From an uncultured Rhodospirillales bacterium (GTDB lineage: Bacteria; Pseudomonadota; Alphaproteobacteria; ATCC43930; CGMCC-115725), in the NCBI GenBank assembly GCA_903897565.1, contig CAIUCF010000361.1:1-8191 (forward strand): DNA of 8,191 nucleotides, read 5' to 3'. Of the stretch, positions 7,740-8,191 are shown one piece after another; the stretch's first letter is position 1; every line of letters begins with the position of its first letter. Below the pieces are notes generated by a model that worked only from the letters and a program-made list of their open reading frames with translations, ran no database searches and was not told the DNA's origin. The position numbers were made by a program, and so were the translations under genes.

Positions 7740-7859
7740 GAAGATTCTCTGAGAGTGCTAGGAGGGGCGCCGCCATTTTTTTCCAATCTGGCAAGGCGCG
7801 AACATATAAAGAACTCTTGCAATGGATAGCCTAAATATAGACAAAGGGTGTCTGGGATT

Positions 7860-7900
7860 GGTCATATCCGGTGTCGCCGGTACCCTGCGTTGTTATGACC
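7860..7900. repeat. Inverted repeat upstream of the methyltransferase gene
   Basis: GGTCATA (7860-7866) and its exact complement TATGACC (7894-7900) flank 27 bases. That interval contains two CCGG sites (7868-7871 and 7877-7880). The right arm ends 16 bases before the methyltransferase ATG, and a related GGTCACA occurs at 7911-7917. The position suits an operator or an mRNA hairpin, but a 7-bp repeat at this distance can arise by chance. Confidence 0.35.
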
Positions 7901-7916
7901 GTGGAGCGCTGGTCAC

Positions 7917-8191
7917 ATGGGTCGAAAATTCACGACGATTGACCTATTTAGCGGTTGCGGGGGCTTAACTCTAGGCTTCGAGCAGGCCGGATTTAAGACG
8001 GTCGCGGCCGTGGAGTGTTCACCAGATGCCGTGGCGACCTATGCGGCTGCGTTCCCATCCGTTGAGATTTTAAACTCGGATGTAAGGGCGGTCGATTTCT
8101 CGCGATTCGACGTCGATGTCGTAATAGGCGGTCCGCCGTGTCAGCCCTATTCGACGGGCGGAAAACGTCTCGGCCAAAAAGATCAGCGCGA
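7917..8191 (+). CDS. C5-cytosine DNA methyltransferase, N-terminal part (cut by window end)
   Basis: The first 91 codons of a Dcm-type DNA (cytosine-5-)-methyltransferase; the frame is still open at the window edge. Motif I, the S-adenosylmethionine site, is IDLFSGCGGLTLGFEQAGF at residues 8-26. An acidic residue at E33 corresponds to motif II and D55 lies in motif III. Motif IV, GGPPCQPYS at 71-79, carries the catalytic C75, followed by TGGKRLGQKDQR. The ATG at 7917 is the only start after the in-frame stop at 7896-7898; GGAG at 7903-7906 is a modest ribosome-binding site. By hand count 38 of 91 codons end in A or T, including TTA, CTA, ATA and AGT-poor but GTA-rich choices that are rare in the genes to the left, which suggests acquisition by transfer. 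It may belong to a restriction-modification or defence locus, or be a solitary methylase; the target-recognition domain and neighbours are out of view. Confidence 0.93.
   Translation, partial: MGRKFTTIDLFSGCGGLTLGFEQAGFKTVAAVECSPDAVATYAAAFPSVEILNSDVRAVDFSRFDVDVVIGGPPCQPYSTGGKRLGQKDQR

Noticed and set aside
7738..7782. Possible terminator after the antiporter: short GAGAA/TTCTC repeat and a T7 tract
   Set aside because: The GAGAA/TTCTC arms enclose only two bases, and the T-tract at 7776-7782 is preceded by GGCGCCGCC, which cannot form a stem with a workable loop. No convincing hairpin abuts the T's.
7781..7810. TTCCAA-N18-TATAAA promoter candidate for the methyltransferase
   Set aside because: The -10 hexamer is good but the -35 match is poor, and in AT-richer DNA such hexamers occur by chance. 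It was not listed as a feature.
7822..7968. 48-codon open frame overlapping the start of the methyltransferase
   Set aside because: It has no ribosome-binding site and no recognisable domain, and it ends within motif I codons of a certain gene in another frame. A regulatory leader peptide cannot be excluded, but nothing supports it.

Overview
The window is high-GC DNA with strongly G/C-ended codons, long spurious open frames opposite the real genes, and gene content typical of an alphaproteobacterium. That placement is inferred from style and families, not from a marker gene. All five complete genes, and one gene cut by the right edge, lie on the + strand.

Left part (1-3872). Bases 1-114 hold only a leader and ribosome-binding site; no upstream gene could be confirmed. 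Next comes an exported DUF1329 protein (115-1413), closed by a strong hairpin terminator at 1449-1481. A chemoreceptor follows (1610-3697). It has two membrane segments, a periplasmic sensor region of about 290 residues, a HAMP domain and a canonical signalling tip. Its 3' side carries two separate palindromes: a CGTCATTCCCG-type REP-like hairpin (3739-3766) and a rho-independent terminator (3804-3831).

Middle part (3873-7739). An HpcH/HpaI class II aldolase (3873-4667) retains every catalytic position of the E. coli enzyme. A full-length Ada alkylation-response protein (4775-5872) has all four zinc-ligand cysteines, an AraC-type DNA-binding domain and the acceptor cysteine of the methyltransferase domain. 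The gap between these two genes contains an exact match to the Ada operator pattern AAT-N6-GCAA (4677-4689), so ada is probably self-activated from its own promoter. A KefB/KefC-type cation:proton antiporter with a C-terminal TrkA-N domain follows (5952-7739).

Right edge (7740-8191). Base composition and codon use change abruptly. After an AT-richer spacer with an inverted repeat (7860-7900), a C5-cytosine DNA methyltransferase begins at 7917 and runs off the window. Its GC3 is about 58 % by hand count, while the neighbouring antiporter is almost entirely G/C-ended. This looks like the left boundary of acquired DNA, plausibly a restriction-modification or defence locus, but the partner genes lie outside the window.

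The genes do not form a single pathway. Terminators and gaps suggest mostly independent transcription units. The core genes are ordinary; the points worth following are the predicted Ada operator and the foreign-looking methyltransferase edge. No previously undescribed system can be demonstrated from these bases.
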